64,000 bases of DNA from Asanoa ishikariensis (lineage in GTDB: Bacteria; Actinomycetota; Actinomycetes; Mycobacteriales; Micromonosporaceae): positions 1,922,001 to 1,986,000 of the forward strand of contig NZ_FNQB01000002.1 of assembly GCF_900107455.1 (NCBI RefSeq). Reading direction: 5' to 3'. The translations under genes and the position numbers were made by a program. This document shows, one piece after another, positions 60,117 through 64,000 of this stretch (its first letter is position 1; each line of letters starts with the position of its first letter). Under the pieces are notes generated by a model. The model saw nothing but the letters and a program-made list of their open reading frames with translations, ran no database searches and had not been told where the DNA came from.

Positions 60117-63100
60117 GTGAGCGACGATCGGCGCGATCAGCCGGCGAAGGGCCGGCGATGGGGCCGAGGCCGCGAAAGCGCCGCCGCGGAGGTCGAGGAG
60201 ACCCCCGGCGAAGACCTCGGCTGGCTCGACGACCTGCGCACCGCCAAGGAAGAGCGGGCGGACATCGGTCCGGGCGGCGCGGACGCGCCGCCACCGCCGC
60301 CTGCTCCGGACGGTGCTGGCTTCCCCGGCCCTGGTGCGCCACAGGCGCCCGGCCCGGGCGTGGTGCCGGGTGGCCGTGGAGCCGGCCCGGGTGGTCCCGG
60401 CGCACCGGCGGGCCGGCCCGCCGAGACGGCGCCCGGACCGTTCGGCGCCGAAGGTCCGGGGCGTGGCGCTCCGGGGCGGCCTGGGGAGCCCCCGGCGGGA
60501 CAGTTCGGTGCCGATGGACCCGGGCGTGGCGCTCCTGGGCGGCCTGGAGAGCCCCCGACGGGACAGTTCGGTTCGGAAGGACCTGGGCGTGGCGCCGCGG
60601 GCCGGCCTGGGGAGCCCCCGACCGGAAAGTTCGGAGCTGAAGGTCCTGGGCGTGGCGCTCCGGGGCGGCCTCCGGAGCTTCCGACCGGACAGTTCGGCGC
60701 TGAAGGTCCGGGGCGTGGTGCTCGCGGTGGGCGGCCCGTAGAGGCTCCGCCCGGACAGTTCGGCGCCGATGGACCTGGGCGTGGCGCTCCGGGGCGACCC
60801 GGTGAGCCCGCACCCGGGCAGTTCGGTGCTGAGGCACCGGGGCGTGGTGCGACTGGGCGGCCTGCGGAGCCTTCGACGGGACAGTTCGGTGCTGAGGGTC
60901 CGGGGCGGGGTGCTCGCGGTGGGCGGCCTTCCGAGCCCCCGACCGGACCTTTCGGTGCCGAAGGACCTGGGCGTGGCGTTCCCGGCGGGGGACCGCCGGA
61001 GGCCGCGTCAGGGCGTTTCGGTCGTGGTCGGGCTGGCGCTGAGGATGGGCGCGGGCCGGGTGGCGGCCCGGTGCCGGCCGAGGAACAGACGCGTTTTGGC
61101 GGCGGACCCGCAGGCGGGCCGCCGGCTCCGCCCGGAGCTCCTGGGATGCCGGGCAACGGGCCTCGCGGCGCCGGTCTGCCGGTGCCTCCAGGCGCCGCGG
61201 GCGGGCGTGGCGGAGCTCCGGTGCAGCCCGGTGCCGTGCCCGGTGGACCACCACGAGGCGATGGCGTGCCACCCGGTGGGCCTCCGCGTGGCGACGCTGC
61301 GCCGGGTAGGGCACCTCATGCTGACGGCGGGCCGGGTGTCGTGCTGCCCGGCAGGCCGCAGCGGGCCGGAGGCGCGCCAGTGCCGCCCGGCGCCGCGCCT
61401 GGCATGCCGCGTGGTGGTGGCGCGCCTGACGGTGCGGGTCAGTTCGGTCCGGCCGGGCGTCCCGGGATGCCACCCGGTCAGGACACCGGGCAGTGGGCCG
61501 TTCGCGACCAGCGCGCGGAGGGGACCGGCGGGCTGCCCGCGGCTCCCGTGTCCGCGCCGCGTGGTCGTGGTGGTTCCGCGCGGAGCCGGTTCTCGGCGCC
61601 GCCGGATCAGTCGCCGAGCGTGCCGCAGTCCGGCAACGCGCCGCCCATGCCGCCCCCGGCCGGCGGTGAGCCCGGTTGGCGCGGTGGACGCGGTGACACG
61701 GGTGCCTACGGGCCGGCGGGCGAGGCGCCCGGTCGGCGTGACACGGAGCCCGGCACCGGATCGGTGCGACCGGGCGCAGATGGCGGCGGTCGGCGGCGTG
61801 CGCCCGACTCAGAGGGCGTGGACCCGGCCGCGACCGGCGGACAGACTTCTCAATGGGCGCAGCGAACCCAGCCGGGTCGCCCACCCGAGTCAGGCGCACC
61901 CAGCGGCGGGCCGGCCCGCAGCCGCTTCGGCGGCGAGGCGCCGGCGAGCGAGCGCGGGCGGGACGACTCCGGTGGCTGGAACGTGCCCGGTGCCGTGCCG
62001 CCTGGGCGGGGCGCTGTGCCGCCGGGCGGACCGACGGCCACGGGCGGCCTGCCGCCGGTGATCACACCCCCGGTCGTGCCGGGCCGTGAGCCCGGGCCGG
62101 GGCGTCGTGCGGCGCCCGAGCCCCCGGCCGGTGCGCCGGAGACATTCGGTGGCCGTGGCGGGCGCGGTCGTGGTGTCGCGGGGCCGGACGGTCCCGACGC
62201 CGCCGACGGGTCCTTCGCCGGTCGTGGTCGGCCCGGTGGTCCGGGCGCGCCGACCGGCCGCGGCGGTGCCGCAGGCCCGGACGTGCCAGGCGGCATCCAA
62301 GGGCAGCGGCCGGACGCCGCAGGCGGTCGCGGGAGACCGGGTGGCCCGCCGGGTCGCGGCGGTGTCCCAGGCGACGTGCCGGCGGGCGACGGCGCTGTCG
62401 GGTCCGGCCCGGCAGCCGGCGGACGCGGGCGCGGCGGTGGCCCCGCGGGCCGCGGCGGCGTCCCAGGCCCGGACGAGGGCGGCGCCGGAACTGGGCGGCC
62501 CGAGGCCTTTGGCGCTCGTGGCCGGCCCGGTGGTCCAGGCGGGAACGTGCCTGGCCGCGCGGAGACGTTTGGTGGCCGGCCCGGTGGACCGGGTGTGCCG
62601 CCGGGTGACGGTGTTGGTGGGCCTGGCCCGGCCGAGTCGTTCGGTGGTCGTGGTCGCCCCGGTGGACCGGGTGTGCCGCCAGGTGACGGCGCTGGTCAGC
62701 CCGGCTCGGCCGAGGCGCTCGGTCGTCGTGGCCGGACTGCCGGCCCTGGTGACGGTCCCGGTGCCGCGGGGCCAGGCCGCGCGGAGCCGTTCGGCGGTCG
62801 TGGGCGGCCCGGTGGTCCAGGCGCGCCGGGCGGCACTGGTGACGTGCTCGCCGGTGACAGTCTCGCCGGGCCCTCGTTCGATGGTTTCGCACGGCCGAGC
62901 GGCCCGGAGACGCCCAGTGGCGACAACGCCCCGGCCGCGCGGCCGGTCAGTGGCGCGCGCAGCCGGTTCCGCGGTGGTGCGGCCGGCGCGGAGCCGCCCG
63001 CTGGGCGGCGGGCAGCGCCTGAGGAGGCGTCGGACCCGGCCGCCGGTCCACGCGGCCGGCACGGCACCGCGGCCGACCTCGCCGGGGCGGCGTCGGGTGG

Positions 63101-64000
63101 TGTCCCGGGCCAGGACGGCGCCGGGCGGGCCAGCCGGCACGGTGCGGCGAACGACGAAGCGCTCAACACCACCGGCGACGTGACCGGCCCGGCTGGTGGG
63201 CGGCGCCGGCGGGCCGGCGACACCGACACCGGCTCGCCCGCCGGTGCGCGAGGCAGATTCAACGACGACGGAGACCAGACGCCGGGCGGTGCGCGCGGCC
63301 GGTTCGGCGACGGCGCGCGAACGCCCGACGCGACCGGCGGACGGCGGGCCGCCCCGGACAGCTCCCCAGGGGCTCCGGCCGACGGACCGGGTGGCGTCTC
63401 CCGCCTGCGGGTGCCGGGCGGGCTAGACAGCACCGGTCGGCCGGGTCCCGCTGACGGGCCTGGCGGCAATCGCCCACCGGACGGCACGGGCGCGGTGCGC
63501 CCGCCTCAAGGCCCTGAACAGGGCAACCGGGGCCGCCGAGGGGCACCCGACGGCACCGGCGCGGTGCGTCCACCGCTCGGCCCGGACCAGCCCGGCCCGC
63601 GCAGACCTGGTGGACCGGACGGCACGGGCGAGGTGCGTCCGCCGCTGGGACCCGAAGCAGGCGGCCGAGGCCGGCGCGGCCGACCGGACGGCCCCACAGG
63701 CCCGGAGGGCCTCCGACCTGACCAGGCCGGCATGCCCGGCAACCGGGGCACGCGCCGCGACGGCCCGGGAGCGCTCGCTCCTGACCAGACCGGCAACCGG
63801 GGTGCCCGCCCCGACGGCCCGGACGGCACGGGAGCCGTGCGTCCCCCACTTGGACCAGACCAGGCCGGCATGCCGAACGGCCCCGGCAATCGGGGTGGCC
63901 GCCGCGGTGCACCTGACGCCGGTGACGGAACCGGCGCCCTGCGGCCCGGCCCGGATCAGCCCGGCCCTCCCCGCGGTCCGGGCAACGCCCGCCGCGGTGG
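60117..64000 (+). CDS. Giant Gly/Pro/Arg-rich repetitive protein, 3' end beyond window
   Basis: The frame is open from the GTG at 60117 (AGGTGG upstream) to the right edge, at least 1294 codons without a stop. A charged N-terminus (MSDDRRDQPAKGRRWGRGRE, then DLGWLDDLRTAKEE) leads into collagen-like Gly/Pro/Arg/Ala/Glu sequence. First come nine 21-22-residue repeats (60435-61010), then less regular P-G-R and GGRGRPGG steps. Near the right edge a second repeat family appears (PDGTGAVRPPLGPDQ). No TM or catalytic domain is visible in this part. It may be a secreted or envelope protein, or one with a C-terminal domain outside the window. It follows rarA by 118 bp. Confidence 0.75.
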   Translation, partial: MSDDRRDQPAKGRRWGRGRESAAAEVEETPGEDLGWLDDLRTAKEERADIGPGGADAPPPPPAPDGAGFPGPGAPQAPGPGVVPGGRGAGPGGPGAPAGRPAETAPGPFGAEGPGRGAPGRPGEPPAGQFGADGPGRGAPGRPGEPPTGQFGSEGPGRGAAGRPGEPPTGKFGAEGPGRGAPGRPPELPTGQFGAEGPGRGARGGRPVEAPPGQFGADGPGRGAPGRPGEPAPGQFGAEAPGRGATGRPAEPSTGQFGAEGPGRGARGGRPSEPPTGPFGAEGPGRGVPGGGPPEAASGRFGRGRAGAEDGRGPGGGPVPAEEQTRFGGGPAGGPPAPPGAPGMPGNGPRGAGLPVPPGAAGGRGGAPVQPGAVPGGPPRGDGVPPGGPPRGDAAPGRAPHADGGPGVVLPGRPQRAGGAPVPPGAAPGMPRGGGAPDGAGQFGPAGRPGMPPGQDTGQWAVRDQRAEGTGGLPAAPVSAPRGRGGSARSRFSAPPDQSPSVPQSGNAPPMPPPAGGEPGWRGGRGDTGAYGPAGEAPGRRDTEPGTGSVRPGADGGGRRRAPDSEGVDPAATGGQTSQWAQRTQPGRPPESGAPSGGPARSRFGGEAPASERGRDDSGGWNVPGAVPPGRGAVPPGGPTATGGLPPVITPPVVPGREPGPGRRAAPEPPAGAPETFGGRGGRGRGVAGPDGPDAADGSFAGRGRPGGPGAPTGRGGAAGPDVPGGIQGQRPDAAGGRGRPGGPPGRGGVPGDVPAGDGAVGSGPAAGGRGRGGGPAGRGGVPGPDEGGAGTGRPEAFGARGRPGGPGGNVPGRAETFGGRPGGPGVPPGDGVGGPGPAESFGGRGRPGGPGVPPGDGAGQPGSAEALGRRGRTAGPGDGPGAAGPGRAEPFGGRGRPGGPGAPGGTGDVLAGDSLAGPSFDGFARPSGPETPSGDNAPAARPVSGARSRFRGGAAGAEPPAGRRAAPEEASDPAAGPRGRHGTAADLAGAASGGVPGQDGAGRASRHGAANDEALNTTGDVTGPAGGRRRRAGDTDTGSPAGARGRFNDDGDQTPGGARGRFGDGARTPDATGGRRAAPDSSPGAPADGPGGVSRLRVPGGLDSTGRPGPADGPGGNRPPDGTGAVRPPQGPEQGNRGRRGAPDGTGAVRPPLGPDQPGPRRPGGPDGTGEVRPPLGPEAGGRGRRGRPDGPTGPEGLRPDQAGMPGNRGTRRDGPGALAPDQTGNRGARPDGPDGTGAVRPPLGPDQAGMPNGPGNRGGRRGAPDAGDGTGALRPGPDQPGPPRGPGNARRG
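60435..61010 (+). repeat. Nine in-frame 63-66-bp repeats in the giant gene
   Basis: Units of 21 codons (three have 22) read approximately GQFGAEGPGRGAPGRPGEPP, with substitutions such as GKFG, GPFG and GARGG. The first starts at 60435 and the second at 60498, and the array totals 192 codons. Confidence 0.85.

Noticed and set aside
60085-61899. 604-residue minus-strand reading rich in His/Arg/Ala repeats
   Set aside because: It is the antisense shadow of the repetitive plus-strand gene, whose frame stays open to the window edge and has a ribosome site.

Overview
The window is about 64 kb of very GC-rich actinobacterial chromosome. The gene content and order (phosphatidylinositol mannoside genes, then pdxST-yebC, ruvCAB-yajC-secDF-apt-relA, cyclophilins-hisS, aspS and rarA), the many GTG starts and the long C/G-rich codons fit a filamentous actinomycete. 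I infer the family Micromonosporaceae from this layout and from the type of hypothetical genes. It is core chromosome with accessory insertions. I see no rRNA, no tRNA, no CRISPR array, no insertion sequence with a transposase and no complete prophage.

Layout. 1-5.4 kb: the start of an EF-G-like GTPase gene on the minus strand, then pgsA-patA-pimA (inositol lipid and PIM synthesis) facing a GOLPH3-like gene, and a small membrane protein. 5.4-9.6 kb: pdxS-pdxT (vitamin B6), an intergenic stretch with three unusual repeat structures, yebC, and a tiny gene flanked by a 32-bp copy of the yebC 3' end. 9.6-21.1 kb: a GH13 glycosidase, a class V PLP enzyme, a TetR/MFS efflux pair with operator-like repeats, a protein resembling a degenerate sigma factor, a minus-strand operon (3-hydroxybutyrate dehydrogenase-type SDR, GAF/PucR regulator, epoxide hydrolase) and metG. 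21.2-35 kb: ruvC-ruvA-ruvB, yajC, secD-secF-apt, relA with a long disordered N-terminus, two membrane-anchored cyclophilins, a metallo-hydrolase and hisS. 35-38.7 kb: thioesterase/HxlR divergent pair, an MFS transporter and a small antitoxin-like protein. 38.7-43.4 kb: the urease operon ureABCFGD (no ureE) with a GlnR-like site in front. 43.4-46.8 kb: a second metallo-hydrolase and a four-gene WXG100/YbaB-type operon. 46.8-54.4 kb: a tightly overlapping four-gene operon of SWIM zinc-finger protein, MoxR AAA+ ATPase, DUF5682-type protein and VWA protein. 54.5-64 kb: aspS, a reductase, a GNAT gene, rarA and a giant Gly/Pro/Arg-rich repetitive gene that runs off the right edge.

How the genes work together. 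Three stretches are pathway operons: PIM lipid synthesis, PLP synthase (PdxS lyase plus PdxT glutaminase), and urease structural genes with Ni-insertion factors. RuvC/A/B process Holliday junctions, and RarA acts on stalled forks. YajC-SecD-SecF drive protein export, and RelA controls (p)ppGpp. The SWIM-MoxR-DUF5682-VWA operon is the best candidate for an incompletely characterised system: an AAA+/VWA chaperone-like pair coupled to two large proteins of unknown biochemistry. The most unusual non-coding signals are an exact 81-bp tandem array with two relatives elsewhere in the window, an exactly 26-bp-spaced array of palindromes, and the duplicated yebC 3' end.

A recurring regulatory pattern is a TANNNT box 6 or 7 nt in front of ATG/GTG at eight genes. 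This points to leaderless transcripts and helps decide several starts.
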